A DNA stretch of 64,000 nucleotides from contig NZ_JAIVLH010000015.1 of NCBI RefSeq assembly GCF_020524345.1, positions 93,544-157,543 on the forward strand, read 5' to 3'. The translations under genes and the position numbers were made by a program. The first letter of the stretch is position 1; every line of letters begins with the position of its first letter. Below are positions 51,288 through 60,513 of the stretch, in pieces. The notes under the pieces are model-generated. The model searched no databases. It saw nothing but the letters and a program-made list of their open reading frames with translations, and was not told the origin of the DNA. Source of the stretch: Metabacillus niabensis. GTDB lineage: Bacteria > Bacillota > Bacilli > Bacillales > Bacillaceae.

Positions 51288-51626
51288 ATGCCTGTTGAAA
51301 ACCTTACATCACAGACTTCACTTCCAAGTATAAATACAAATTATGATATCGAAAGAAAAATAAAAAATGAAGAGCAGTCTCAATTACCTCTTGAGCAGCC
51401 ATCAAAAGAACAACTAGAAAAAGCAGTCAAAGGAATAAACAATTTTATTGAATTCTCAAGCACACATATTGAATTCAAACTACATGAAAAACTAAATGAG
51501 TACTATGTTACAGTCGTAGACAATGCCACAAAAGAAGTTGTTCGGGAAATTCCTTCTAAAAAAGTACTAGATGTATACGCAGCGATGACAGAGTTCATCG
51601 GTTTAATAGTAGATAAAAAGATATAA
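51288..51626 (+). CDS. flaG: FlaG family flagellar protein
   Basis: About 112 residues. The C-terminal FlaG domain reads FIEFSSTHIEFKLHEKLNEYYVTVVDNATKEVVREIPSKKVLDVYAAMTEFIG. YvyC is the B. subtilis counterpart. It is thought to influence filament length; mechanism unclear. ATG 51288 is preferred to GTG 51279, given TAGGAG upstream. fliD follows 12 bases later. Confidence 0.92.
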   Translation: MPVENLTSQTSLPSINTNYDIERKIKNEEQSQLPLEQPSKEQLEKAVKGINNFIEFSSTHIEFKLHEKLNEYYVTVVDNATKEVVREIPSKKVLDVYAAMTEFIGLIVDKKI

Positions 51627-51638
51627 GGTGGTGTCTTT

Positions 51639-53153
51639 ATGGCAATGCGAATTGGTGGATTAGCAAGTGGGATGGATATTGATACGATTGTAAGTGACTT
51701 GATGAAAGCGGAACGCATCCCCCTAGATAAGTTGACACAAAAAAAGCAGACAGTAGAGTGGCAGCGTGATGATTATCGGGAAATGAATAAATTATTAAAA
51801 GAACTCGATGATATGCTTTTTGTTAATCAAAATAGTATAGGAAGAGAAGCTACTTTCTTAAAGAAGTCAGTCACGAGTTCTGATGATTCAAAGGTGACAG
51901 CCAAAGCAGTTAATGCACAGACGAATGTTTCTGCAACAATAGATGTTCTAAACTTAGCTAGTTCAGCTAGCTGGAAAACGTCTAATCCAGTTAACTATAC
52001 TCCACAGGATATTGAATTGAAATTTAAAGTAAGTGATCCTGGTGCTACTGATGATCGGTATGCGTCTGTTAAGTTATCTGCAACAGATAGCATTGATCAG
52101 GTAATAAGTAAAATAAACTCCTCTAATCTAGGTGTAACCGCAATGAAAGCGAACATTAACGATGGAGGCACATATAAGGAAACCATCATTTTTACAAATC
52201 ATAAAACTGGGTCAGGTTCAGAAATTTCTTTAGATGATCGAGATCCGGATGCCGCTTCAGCTACACAATCATTTATGAGTAGTCTTGGATTTACATGGAC
52301 AGGGACTACTCTAGATTCAGATCCTGCTAGACCGGGACAGGATGCAACCGTAAAAGTAAATGGATATGAAATGCAAATGAGTTCAAACACCTTTACCATA
52401 AATGGAATTGAATACACTGCAAAAGGAGTTACAACCAGTCCAGTATCAGTTTCATCAACAACAGATGTTGACAGCATTATGGATTCGATTGTTCAATTTG
52501 TAAATAAATACAATGAAGTGATTGAAAAAATAAATGGTAAAATTTCTGAAGAACGCTATCGTGATTATCAACCACTAACAGATGAGCAAAAGAGTGATAT
52601 GGAAGATAAAACAATCGAGCTATGGGAAGAAAAAGCCAAAAGCGGATTATTAAAAAATGATTCCATTCTATCGAGTGGACTAAATAATATGAGAATGGAT
52701 TTTTATGCTCCAGTTACAAATACTTCAAATGTTGAAGGGGTTAAACAACTAGCCGATATTGGCATCACTACAACATCTAATTATTTGGACAAAGGTAAAT
52801 TAACCATTGATGAAACAAAATTACGAGAAAAAATTCAAGAAAACCCTACGGCAGTCTATCAACTTTTTAATGCAACTGGAACAACTGAAGAAACAACAGG
52901 AATTGCGAAAAGGCTGCGTTCAACGATAAAAGATACAGTAACTAAGATTGAGGAAAGAGCCGGTAATGCCTTGAAAGTGAATAACCAATTTACCCTTGGC
53001 AAAAACCTAAATCAAATAGAGGATCAAATTGATCGATTCAATGACCGATTAGCTCAGATTGAAGACCGCTACTGGCGCCAATTCACAGCAATGGAAAAAG
53101 CAATCCAGCAATCAAACTCACAAATGTCCTATCTCATGCAGCAATTTGCATAA
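51639..53153 (+). CDS. fliD: Flagellar filament cap protein (HAP2)
   Basis: A 504-residue protein. The N-terminus MAMRIGGLASGMDIDTIVSDLMKAERIPLDKL and the C-terminal LNQIEDQIDRFNDRLAQIEDRYWRQFTAMEKAIQQSNSQMSYL coiled region match FliD. It caps the filament and lets flagellin polymerise beneath it. RBS AAGGTGG. The operon continues to fliS and fliT, its chaperones. Confidence 0.96.
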   Translation: MAMRIGGLASGMDIDTIVSDLMKAERIPLDKLTQKKQTVEWQRDDYREMNKLLKELDDMLFVNQNSIGREATFLKKSVTSSDDSKVTAKAVNAQTNVSATIDVLNLASSASWKTSNPVNYTPQDIELKFKVSDPGATDDRYASVKLSATDSIDQVISKINSSNLGVTAMKANINDGGTYKETIIFTNHKTGSGSEISLDDRDPDAASATQSFMSSLGFTWTGTTLDSDPARPGQDATVKVNGYEMQMSSNTFTINGIEYTAKGVTTSPVSVSSTTDVDSIMDSIVQFVNKYNEVIEKINGKISEERYRDYQPLTDEQKSDMEDKTIELWEEKAKSGLLKNDSILSSGLNNMRMDFYAPVTNTSNVEGVKQLADIGITTTSNYLDKGKLTIDETKLREKIQENPTAVYQLFNATGTTEETTGIAKRLRSTIKDTVTKIEERAGNALKVNNQFTLGKNLNQIEDQIDRFNDRLAQIEDRYWRQFTAMEKAIQQSNSQMSYLMQQFA

Positions 53154-53175
53154 TAAATAAAAGGGAGTTTTATAC

Positions 53176-53577
53176 ATGGCAATGAATAACCCATATGCAG
53201 CCTATCAACAAAATTCAGTCACAACTGCATCACCTGGTGAAGTAACCTTAATGCTATACAACGGCTGCCTAAAGTTTATCAAACAAGCTACACTTGCTAT
53301 CGAAGACAATAACTTTCAAGATAAAAATACAAATATCCAAAAAGCACAAAAAATCATTACCGAGCTGATGATTACATTAAACATGGATATTGAAATCTCT
53401 CAAAACATGTCTGTGATGTATGATTATATGAACTATCGTTTAACAGAAGCGAATGTGAAAAATGATGCGTCCATTTTAAAAGAAGTGGAAGGTCTTGTTG
53501 TGGAATTCCGTGATACGTGGAAACAAGTGATCCAAATGAATCGTCAGCAACAACATCGTCAAGGTGGACAAGCGTAA
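53176..53577 (+). CDS. fliS: Flagellin export chaperone FliS
   Basis: A 133-residue helical protein: NPYAAYQQNSVTTASPGEVTLMLYNGCLKFIKQA and YDYMNYRLTEANVKND are the family signature. It binds the disordered C-terminus of flagellin and, with FliW, forms part of the Hag homeostasis loop. The fliT start follows its stop directly. Confidence 0.96.
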   Translation: MAMNNPYAAYQQNSVTTASPGEVTLMLYNGCLKFIKQATLAIEDNNFQDKNTNIQKAQKIITELMITLNMDIEISQNMSVMYDYMNYRLTEANVKNDASILKEVEGLVVEFRDTWKQVIQMNRQQQHRQGGQA

Positions 53578-53931
53578 GTGAGTGCGTTTGAACAGGTTTA
53601 TCAACTATCAGAACAGCTCTATCAGCTTGTTTTACAACCTCTAGCAAAGGATGAAAGAGAGGAACGGATTGAGAAGATAACATCTTTGTTAGAGAAGCGT
53701 GAACAGCTTTTACCTAAGGTGCAACCACCGTTTACATCTTCGGAGAAAGAGTTATTTCAGCAAATACTCACCTGGAATGATGTGATCACAGCTAAATTCA
53801 CTGAGCTAAAAGCACAGATTCAACAAGATATGATTCAAACAAAAAAGAGTAAGAAAACATCACAACAATACGTCAATCCATACCAAAACGTCTCCACATC
53901 AGATGGTATGTTCTATGATAAACGAAAATAG
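53578..53931 (+). CDS. fliT: Flagellar protein FliT
   Basis: A 117-residue helical protein placed directly after fliS, with GTG start adjoining the fliS stop and AAGGTGG inside fliS as RBS. The sequence (FEQVYQLSEQLYQLVL ... ITSLLEKREQLLPKVQPPFT) fits the Bacillus FliT group, a chaperone for FliD. The identification rests on position plus family resemblance. Confidence 0.85.
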   Translation: MSAFEQVYQLSEQLYQLVLQPLAKDEREERIEKITSLLEKREQLLPKVQPPFTSSEKELFQQILTWNDVITAKFTELKAQIQQDMIQTKKSKKTSQQYVNPYQNVSTSDGMFYDKRK

Positions 53932-53940
53932 GTGAAAGAC

Positions 53941-54327
53941 ATGACAACCTTAACAGAAAATCATTATGAGATGATTCATTTCTACTATAATCTCTTAACC
54001 ACCATTGAAGAGGGATTTGACTATGTGGTCCAAAGCTTTTCAAACCTTGAGTTAACAGAAGGGGACCGTATCTTCAAAGATATTTTAGCTGCCTTCTATC
54101 ATGTAGATTCTACTCATAAGACACTTCATGCTGTATTACAGGAAGAACGTGAGCTTGTTGAAGAGTTGGAGAAGTTTGATCAGGTGATCATGGCATTAGA
54201 TGAGGAGTCATCAATTTTTACATCCTTAGCTACTCATCAAGACTTTGTGAAAAATCAATTATTCCCTGCTTATTTAGCCTGGAAGGAATCCGTTCAGAGT
54301 CAGCTTCAGCCGTATATTACACAGTAA
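53941..54327 (+). CDS. Small helical protein of the flagellar operon
   Basis: About 128 residues, all-helical, not recognised with confidence: MTTLTENHYEMIHFYYNLLTTIEEGFDYVV ... KNQLFPAYLAWKESVQSQLQPY. It adjoins fliT and precedes the operon terminator, so a chaperone-like role in flagellar assembly is plausible. ATG 53941 is preferred to GTG 53932 because AGGTGA lies at a better distance. Confidence 0.7.
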   Translation: MTTLTENHYEMIHFYYNLLTTIEEGFDYVVQSFSNLELTEGDRIFKDILAAFYHVDSTHKTLHAVLQEERELVEELEKFDQVIMALDEESSIFTSLATHQDFVKNQLFPAYLAWKESVQSQLQPYITQ

Positions 54328-54353
54328 AACTCGTCCAATTGGCGAGTTTTTTC
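54326..54353 (+). terminator. Terminator of the fliDST operon
   Basis: AAAACTCG / CGAGTTTT stem enclosing a second small CCAATTGG palindrome, followed by TTC. Confidence 0.75.
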
Positions 54354-54439
54354 TGTAAGAAAAGTTATAACTACATCATCTAGTAAAACAATGTAAATTC
54401 CGCTATGATAAGGTTGAAAATAGTGAAGGAGGTGCAGTC

Positions 54440-54649
54440 ATGGAACAAGAAACCATGTTTAAAGAAATCCTACATGCTTTTAAGTTACATTCAGACAAAG
54501 TGGATCAAAGATTCGACCAAATGGAAAGACGGTTGGACAGAATGGAAAAGAAAATGGACGGTTTCCGCGTTGAATGATCCGAAACACAAGAAACCGTTGA
54601 TTTCATTTTAGTTAAAACATTACAACATGATAAAAAACGACGTGAATGA
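54440..54649 (+). pseudogene. Small coiled-coil gene interrupted by an in-frame TGA
   Basis: From ATG 54440 (AAGGAGGTG RBS) the frame reads MEQETMFKEILHAFKLHSDK, a short heptad coil (FDQMERRLDRMEKKMDGF), then a TGA at 54575-54577. The same frame goes on as SETQETVDFILVKTLQHDKKRRE before the next stop. Many Bacillus coiled-coil proteins of this kind carry a (L/S)ETQETVN-type segment at that point, so the TGA seems to be a recent disruption. The first 45 residues may still be made. The paralogue-like gene at 61756 has a similar N- and C-terminal plan. Confidence 0.6.
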
Positions 54650-54912
54650 AACCAATCTCAATTCACCTAAACCACAAGTCCTCAAAGATTCCCCCTTAAG
54701 CCACTACACCAAATCTACCCATAGAGATGAAAAACTAAGAAAAAGGAATCCCTGTGATTCCATTTAAAAACTCACCAATTTCAATTGAGTTTTTTCATTT
54801 AATCAACCCACAAATCATAAACTATTTACATACCCTTAATGCCCCCTTCACAAACTTTACCTAACCATACAAACTTCTACAAAAAGTCACAAAGTTTTCA
54901 AAGTTTTTTTAA

Positions 54913-54938
54913 GTTTATGCAGGAGACAAGCAGGGAAA
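54913..54938 (+). promoter_or_regulatory. Possible sigma-B promoter of hpf
   Basis: GTTTAT, 14-base spacer, GGGAAA, resembling the sigma-B consensus GTTT(A/T)(A/T) ... GGGTAT, 48 bases before hpf. B. subtilis hpf (yvyD) is sigma-B and sigma-H controlled, as I recall. The rest of the 336-base gap is A/T and C rich, with a small GGAATC/GATTCC hairpin near 54745-54761 and no gene. Confidence 0.4.
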
Positions 54939-54985
54939 TATAGAAATAGTACTACATAGCTTTATCATAAAGGAGGAGTTCAATC

Positions 54986-55540
54986 ATGAGATATAACGTC
55001 AGAGGGGAAAACATTGAAATAACTCCAGCATTAAGAGAATATGCAGAAAAGAAAATTGGTAAGCTTGAGAGATACTTTGAAGAGTCTGTTGACGCGAATG
55101 TCAATGTTAACTTAAAGTACTATAATGATCAGGAATCTAAAATAGAAGTGACCATTCCAATGACAGATCTGGTTCTACGTGCAGAGGAAAATCACCAGGA
55201 TATGTACGCAGCGATTGATCTTGTGGTGAATAAATTAGAGCGACAAATTCGAAAACATAAAACAAAAGTGAACCGCAAGCTTCGTGAGCAGGGTGCTCCA
55301 AAGTTTGTGTTTAGCAATTACCAGCCTGAGGATCTGCCACAGGATGAGCTGGATGAAGATGAAGAGGTTGTTCGGACAAAACGATTCAATCTTAAGCCGA
55401 TGGACAGTGAGGAAGCCATTCTTCAAATGGATATGCTTGGACATAGCTTCTTCGTTTACACGGATGCAAAAACGAATAAAACAAATGTTGTATATAAACG
55501 GAAAGATGGAAAGTACGGCTTAATTGAGCCACATGTATAA
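54986..55540 (+). CDS. hpf: Ribosome hibernation promoting factor, long form
   Basis: A 184-residue protein. N-terminal ribosome-binding domain MRYNVRGENIEITPALREYAEKKIGKLERYF ... VLRAEENHQDMYAAIDLVVNKLERQIRKHKTK, linker, then the long-form dimerisation domain RTKRFNLKPMDSEEAILQMDMLGHSFFVYTDAKTNKTNVVYKRKDGKYGLIEP. It makes inactive 100S ribosome dimers in stationary phase. RBS AAAGGAGGAG. YvyD in B. subtilis. Confidence 0.96.
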   Translation: MRYNVRGENIEITPALREYAEKKIGKLERYFEESVDANVNVNLKYYNDQESKIEVTIPMTDLVLRAEENHQDMYAAIDLVVNKLERQIRKHKTKVNRKLREQGAPKFVFSNYQPEDLPQDELDEDEEVVRTKRFNLKPMDSEEAILQMDMLGHSFFVYTDAKTNKTNVVYKRKDGKYGLIEPHV

Positions 55541-55546
55541 AATGAG

Positions 55547-55570
55547 CAGCGCCTTTAAGGGCGCTGTTTT
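55547..55570 (+). terminator. Terminator after hpf
   Basis: CAGCGCC / GGCGCTG stem with a short loop, then TTTT. Confidence 0.8.
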
Positions 55571-55592
55571 ACGTTGAGGGGGAAAACACACG

Positions 55593-56483
55593 ATGAAGAA
55601 ACCAAAAATCGTTGTCATTGGCAGTATCAACATGGACCTTGTAACTCAAACAAACACAATTCCAAAAGTTGGCGAGACCGTTCTAGGTGAAAAGTTTATC
55701 ACAGTACCCGGTGGAAAAGGTGCAAATCAAGCAGTGGCTGCTGCAAAACTGGGAGGGGATGTGACCTTACTTGGCTGTGTGGGTGATGATGCGTTTGGCA
55801 GTGAGCTAAAACAACATCTACAGAAACAAGGTGTCGACACATCACACATCCAAACCATGTCCGATACTTCGAGCGGTGTCGCTGCAATTACATTATCAGA
55901 AGGAGACAACAGCATCATCGTGATTCCAGGTGCCAATCATAAACTCAGACCAGCACTTGTTCAACAACATGAACAGCTAATTGCAAATGCGGATATTATT
56001 TTACTTCAATTAGAAATACCAATAGAGAGCGTTATTGAGGCAACTGAATTAGCACATAAACATAATGTACCAGTCATCCTAAATCCAGCACCAATGCAGG
56101 AGCTGCCTAAAAAGTTGGTTCTCCAGTCAAGCTATCTCACACCAAACGAACATGAACTAGAGAGCCTTCTTTCAAGTGCAAATCTATCACAGGAAGAAGC
56201 AGAGGCATTAAAAACAAAAAGCATTGTTACAAGAGGATCAAAGGGAATTCAGCTCCAACAAGAGGGGAAGGAGCAGCTTATTAGCGGATATCAGGTCAAC
56301 GTAGTTGATTCTACTGGGGCGGGAGATACGTTCAATGGGGCATTGGCTTTTTCTCTTAGCAGTGGACGATCATTGATGGAGGCCAGTCGGTTTGCCAATG
56401 CTGCAGCTGCTCTATCTGTTACTAAGCTAGGTGCACAATCAGGAATGCCGACAAAGGAAGAGGTGGAGTCCTTTCTTCGCTGA
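55593..56483 (+). CDS. rbsK: Ribokinase
   Basis: A 296-residue PfkB-family sugar kinase. GSINMDLVTQTNTIPKVGETVLG, the substrate motif VPGGKGANQAVAAAKLGG near residue 40, and the catalytic-base motif DSTGAGDTFNGALAFSL with its Asp near residue 245. It phosphorylates ribose to ribose-5-phosphate. It stands alone, without rbs transport genes, so the substrate could differ. No close counterpart sits here in B. subtilis, as I recall. Confidence 0.88.
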   Translation: MKKPKIVVIGSINMDLVTQTNTIPKVGETVLGEKFITVPGGKGANQAVAAAKLGGDVTLLGCVGDDAFGSELKQHLQKQGVDTSHIQTMSDTSSGVAAITLSEGDNSIIVIPGANHKLRPALVQQHEQLIANADIILLQLEIPIESVIEATELAHKHNVPVILNPAPMQELPKKLVLQSSYLTPNEHELESLLSSANLSQEEAEALKTKSIVTRGSKGIQLQQEGKEQLISGYQVNVVDSTGAGDTFNGALAFSLSSGRSLMEASRFANAAAALSVTKLGAQSGMPTKEEVESFLR

Positions 56484-56590
56484 TCGTTCCTTAACTATAT
56501 GAATTATTTTTTTGCAGAATAAAAAAGGGGGATTTTATTTCCATACAATTGCCAATAATAAGACGACCAACTTATATAAGAGGTGGATGT

Positions 56591-57193
56591 ATGAGGAAGG
56601 ATCTCCCACAAGAACAGCTGAATCAGCTAAAAGAATTAAAAGAAACTCAAGAAAAGGTTTCAAATGGATGGATCGATTACTGGCTGGATTATTCAGCTTT
56701 CGATACTTGGCAATTTTGGTTAAATGTTAGTTTTATTATTATTCCATTAGTTGTTCTATATTTTCTTATTGATAAAAAAAGGGTATTTTTATTAGGTTTC
56801 TATGGTTTTAATATCCATGCATGGATGGTATACACGGACGCAATAGGGACAAGATATAATTTTTTTGAATATCCGTATAAAGCAGTCCCTTTTTTACCGA
56901 TCCATGTTGGAATTGACACTTCTTTAGTACCGGTGTTATTTATTTTGTTGTATCAATGGATCTTAAAAAATAAGAAAAACTTTTATCTTTATAATTTGGG
57001 GTTAATCTTATTTTTATCCTTTATATTTAAACCAATAATTGTGGCTCATCATCTCTTTCATCTGAAAAATGGAGCAAATTACTTTTATATTTTTTTGTTA
57101 TATGTATTTGTTGTTTTATTTTCAAAAATGATTACGAATGTGTTTTTACATCTTAATAAAAAAGCAAAAGTGAGTGAACCTGAAAACCTGTAA
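56591..57193 (+). CDS. CBO0543-like integral membrane protein
   Basis: About 200 residues with five or six membrane spans starting near residue 37 (FWLNVSFIIIPLVVLYFL, FLLGFYGFNIHAWMVY, VPVLFILLYQWIL and others). It resembles the CBO0543 family of unknown function, with charged N- and C-termini. ATG at 56591 has AAGAGGTGGATG upstream; the longer frame from 56549 lacks an RBS. Composition is more A/T rich than its neighbours, which hints at acquisition. Confidence 0.65.
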   Translation: MRKDLPQEQLNQLKELKETQEKVSNGWIDYWLDYSAFDTWQFWLNVSFIIIPLVVLYFLIDKKRVFLLGFYGFNIHAWMVYTDAIGTRYNFFEYPYKAVPFLPIHVGIDTSLVPVLFILLYQWILKNKKNFYLYNLGLILFLSFIFKPIIVAHHLFHLKNGANYFYIFLLYVFVVLFSKMITNVFLHLNKKAKVSEPENL

Positions 57194-57351
57194 ATCACTT
57201 TTAAATAGGGTCTGTAAATAAAATATCGGAGTAATGAAAGTTATGCCAGATAACCCTTACTCATTTTTACTTTAAGTAAGCACTCATGATATAAAACTTG
57301 TATACAATACTGTTACGTAATGGTTTATGCTAGATATAATTTCGGCAACGA

Positions 57352-57480
57352 TAGTGGAATGGAGCGGAATACACTTGACTCCTGCAGGAAGTGAAAAAAG
57401 GCCGAGACCCCGCAAGCGAAGCTGGGGATGCTCGGCTTCCTCCCGGCGAATCTTGTGTCTAGAGCGAAATGAAACGAACC
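57352..57480. repeat. Dispersed inverted-repeat element, diverged copy
   Basis: GGAATGGAGCGGAATACAC at the left and GTGTCTAGAGCGAAATGAAACG at the right flank GACTCCTGCAGGA and GAGACCCCGCAAGCG segments also seen in the 39099 and 60344 elements. Sequence and internal arm lengths have diverged. It fills part of the 506-base gap between the membrane protein and secA. No gene is likely here. Confidence 0.6.
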
Positions 57481-57613
57481 GGTTCTTACGTTTAACGGTT
57501 TAAAAAACACCATGAATAACTTTACTTTTAAGTGTTTTAAAGCAAATACACCTACACAAGCAAACTTTCAAGTTTTCCTCCCCAGACAATTTCCCACTTA
57601 GTCATCTGTTCAG

Positions 57614-57642
57614 TTGTCCCCCACCATAAATAGTGCTAAAAT
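57614..57642 (+). promoter_or_regulatory. Sigma-A promoter of secA
   Basis: TTGTCC, 17-base spacer, TAAAAT, about 58 bases before the ATG. The 17-base spacing is ideal. Confidence 0.65.
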
Positions 57643-57699
57643 AAAGGGTAGACAATAGTTTTATATGATCTTCACTCTAAACACAGAGGAGCGTATTAC

Positions 57700-60210
57700 A
57701 TGCTTGGAATTTTAAATAAGGTGTTTGATTTTAACAAACGTGCGTTAAATCGTTATGAAAAGATGGCTGATCAGATTGAAGCGTTAAGCGGTCAAATGAA
57801 CGGCTTATCTGATGAGGCTTTAAAAGCAAAAACAGAAGAATTTAAAGATCGCGTAGCAAAAGGTGCTTCGCTTGATGATTTATTAATAGAGGCGTTTGCT
57901 GTTGTTCGTGAAGCAGCGAAGCGTGTATTGGGATTATATCCTTATAAAGTACAGTTAATGGGTGGTATTTCCTTACATGAAGGGAATATTTCCGAGATGA
58001 AAACAGGGGAAGGGAAAACATTAACTTCCACGATGCCTGTTTATTTAAATGCACTTTCCGGTGAAGGTGTACATGTTGTGACAGTCAATGAATACTTAGC
58101 TAGTCGTGATGCGCATGAAATGGGACAGCTGTTTGAGTTTTTAGGCTTAACAGTAGGTCTTAACTTAAATTCACTAAGCAAAGATGAAAAGCGTGAAGCA
58201 TATGCTGCAGATATTACGTATTCAACAAATAATGAATTAGGTTTTGATTACTTACGTGATAACATGGTTCTTTATCGTGAACAGATGGTACAGCGTCCGC
58301 TTAATTTTGCCGTTATCGATGAAGTTGACTCGATTTTAGTCGATGAAGCGAGAACACCGCTGATTATCTCCGGACAGGCGGCAAAATCAACGAAGCTTTA
58401 TATTCAAGCGAACGGATTTGTCCGTCAACTTAAACAAGAAGAAGACTTCACATATGATGTGAAAACAAAGGCAGTTCAGCTAACTGAAGAAGGTATGACG
58501 AAAGCTGAAAAAGCGTTCGGAATTGAAAATCTCTATGATATTTCACATGTGGCGCTTCTACACCACATTAATCAGGCGTTAAAAGCCCAGTTCGTAATGC
58601 AAAATGATGTGGATTATGTGGTGGAAGAAGGACAAGTTGTCATCGTCGACTCGTTTACAGGTCGTTTAATGAAGGGGCGTCGCTATAGTGATGGACTTCA
58701 CCAGGCGATTGAGGCAAAAGAAGGCCTTGAAATCCAAAACGAAAGCATGACACTAGCTACAATCACATTCCAAAACTACTTCCGTATGTACAAAAAGCTG
58801 TCTGGTATGACAGGTACAGCCAAAACAGAGGAAGAAGAGTTCCGTAATATTTACAACATGCAGGTTGTGGCGATTCCAACAAACAAACCGATCGCTCGTG
58901 ATGATAGAGCCGACTTAGTATACCGTTCTATGGAAGGTAAATTCCGTGCTGTTGTGGAAGAAGTGAAGCAACGTTATGACTTGGGTCAGCCTGTGTTAGT
59001 TGGGACAGTTGCGGTTGAAACATCTGAATTACTTTCACAGCTTTTAAAGAAAAAAGGCGTTCCGCATCATGTCTTGAATGCGAAAAACCATGAAAAAGAA
59101 GCGGAGATCATCGAAAACGCAGGTCATCGGGGATCAGTAACAATTGCGACAAACATGGCTGGTCGTGGTACTGATATCAAGCTAGGCGAAGGTGTTCGTG
59201 AACTTGGCGGGTTAGCTGTTATCGGGACAGAGCGTCATGAATCTCGTCGTATTGATAACCAGCTTCGTGGACGTTCCGGTCGTCAAGGTGATCCTGGTAT
59301 TACGCAATTCTATCTTTCCATGGAAGATGAATTGATGCGCCGCTTTGGCTCTGAAAATATGATGAACATGATGGATCGTCTTGGGATGGATGATACCCAG
59401 CCAATTCAAAGCAAAATTGTTTCACGTGCAGTTGAATCAGCGCAAAAACGTGTAGAAGGTAATAACTTTGATGCACGTAAACAGTTACTTCAATATGATG
59501 ATGTTCTTCGTCAACAACGTGAAGTTATTTATAAACAGCGCTTCGAGGTTCTTGATTCTGACAACCTTCGAGAAATCGTTGAGAAAATGCTGAAATCAAC
59601 AATCGAGCGTGCAGTTGCCATGTACACTCCTAAAGATGAGGTAGAGGAAGAGTGGAATCTTGAAGGAATTCTTGATTATATGAACGCGAATATTCTTCAA
59701 GAGGATGAGCTGGCAATCGGTGATCTTCGTCGTAAAGATCCGGAAGAAATGGTTGAGTTTATCTATGCAAAAGCACATGCACACTACGATACGAAGGAAG
59801 AAGATTTCGGCCAAGAACAAATGCGCGAATTTGAAAAAGTAATCCTTCTTCGTGCTGTTGATACAAAGTGGATGGACCATATCGATGCAATGGATCAACT
59901 TCGTCAAGGTATCCATTTACGTGCATACGGTCAAAACGACCCGCTACGTGAATACCAAATGGAAGGCTTCGCCATGTTTGAAAACATGATCGCTGCCATC
60001 GAAGAAGATGTCGCAAAATTCATCATGAAAGCCCAAATCCGCAACAACCTTGAACGCCAGGAAGTGGCACAAGGACAAACAGCCGTACACCCAAAAGAAG
60101 GCGACGAAGCACCGAAAAAGAAACCAAAACGTAAAGTGGTCGAAATCGGCCGCAACGACGCTTGTATCTGCGGAAGCGGAAAAAAATATAAAAACTGCTG
60201 CGGACAATAA
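57700..60210 (+). CDS. secA: Protein translocase ATPase SecA
   Basis: An 836-residue motor ATPase for Sec export. Walker A region [20 protein letters not shown] (about residue 100), [51 protein letters not shown] and the C-terminal zinc motif [14 protein letters not shown] are all intact. RBS AGAGGAG. It would export the module-bearing wall enzymes of this window. Position before prfB is conserved. Confidence 0.98.
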   Translation: MLGILNKVFDFNKRALNRYEKMADQIEALSGQMNGLSDEALKAKTEEFKDRVAKGASLDDLLIEAFAVVREAAKRVLGLYPYKVQLMGGISLHEGNISEMKTGEGKTLTSTMPVYLNALSGEGVHVVTVNEYLASRDAHEMGQLFEFLGLTVGLNLNSLSKDEKREAYAADITYSTNNELGFDYLRDNMVLYREQMVQRPLNFAVIDEVDSILVDEARTPLIISGQAAKSTKLYIQANGFVRQLKQEEDFTYDVKTKAVQLTEEGMTKAEKAFGIENLYDISHVALLHHINQALKAQFVMQNDVDYVVEEGQVVIVDSFTGRLMKGRRYSDGLHQAIEAKEGLEIQNESMTLATITFQNYFRMYKKLSGMTGTAKTEEEEFRNIYNMQVVAIPTNKPIARDDRADLVYRSMEGKFRAVVEEVKQRYDLGQPVLVGTVAVETSELLSQLLKKKGVPHHVLNAKNHEKEAEIIENAGHRGSVTIATNMAGRGTDIKLGEGVRELGGLAVIGTERHESRRIDNQLRGRSGRQGDPGITQFYLSMEDELMRRFGSENMMNMMDRLGMDDTQPIQSKIVSRAVESAQKRVEGNNFDARKQLLQYDDVLRQQREVIYKQRFEVLDSDNLREIVEKMLKSTIERAVAMYTPKDEVEEEWNLEGILDYMNANILQEDELAIGDLRRKDPEEMVEFIYAKAHAHYDTKEEDFGQEQMREFEKVILLRAVDTKWMDHIDAMDQLRQGIHLRAYGQNDPLREYQMEGFAMFENMIAAIEEDVAKFIMKAQIRNNLERQEVAQGQTAVHPKEGDEAPKKKPKRKVVEIGRNDACICGSGKKYKNCCGQ

Positions 60211-60256
60211 CTAGCATTCCACAGCCATTACAGGATATAATAAACAATTATTGAAG

Positions 60257-60286
60257 AAGAGAGAGGTTGAACACCTCTCTCTTGTT
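60257..60286 (+). terminator. Terminator after secA
   Basis: AAGAGAGAGG / CCTCTCTCTT ten-base stem, seven-base loop; the T-run is short (GTTTG). Confidence 0.7.
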
Positions 60287-60343
60287 TGCGAGTAAATAGC
60301 AGTTAGAATGTTAATTTTATTCTTACGATTTTTATAGCAATAA

Positions 60344-60470
60344 GTTGATTGGAGCGGAAGGCATGAGACTCCTGTGGGAGTACGTGTCCTAGGGAGACCC
60401 CGCAGGCGCACAGCGCCGAGGAGGCTCCCGGACCGCCCACGGAAAGCGAATGCCTGCAGCGGAAATCAAC
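60344..60470. repeat. Dispersed inverted-repeat element, copy 3
   Basis: GTTGATTGGAGC and GCGGAAATCAAC form the ends. The centre carries GACTCCTGTGGGAG, GGGAGACCCCGCAGGCGC and GCGCCGAGGAGGCTCCC, very close to the element at 39099-39228. It occupies most of the secA-prfB gap (303 bases). The element is GC-rich and probably folds as RNA. Confidence 0.8.
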
Positions 60471-60513
60471 GGCCAATTTAAGAAGACTTAATTTTATAAA
60501 TGGAGTGAACAAT

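Noticed and set aside
54405..54611. 68-residue ORF upstream of hpf
   Set aside because: It overlaps the small coiled-coil gene in a shifted frame and has no RBS, whereas the ATG at 54440 has a perfect one.
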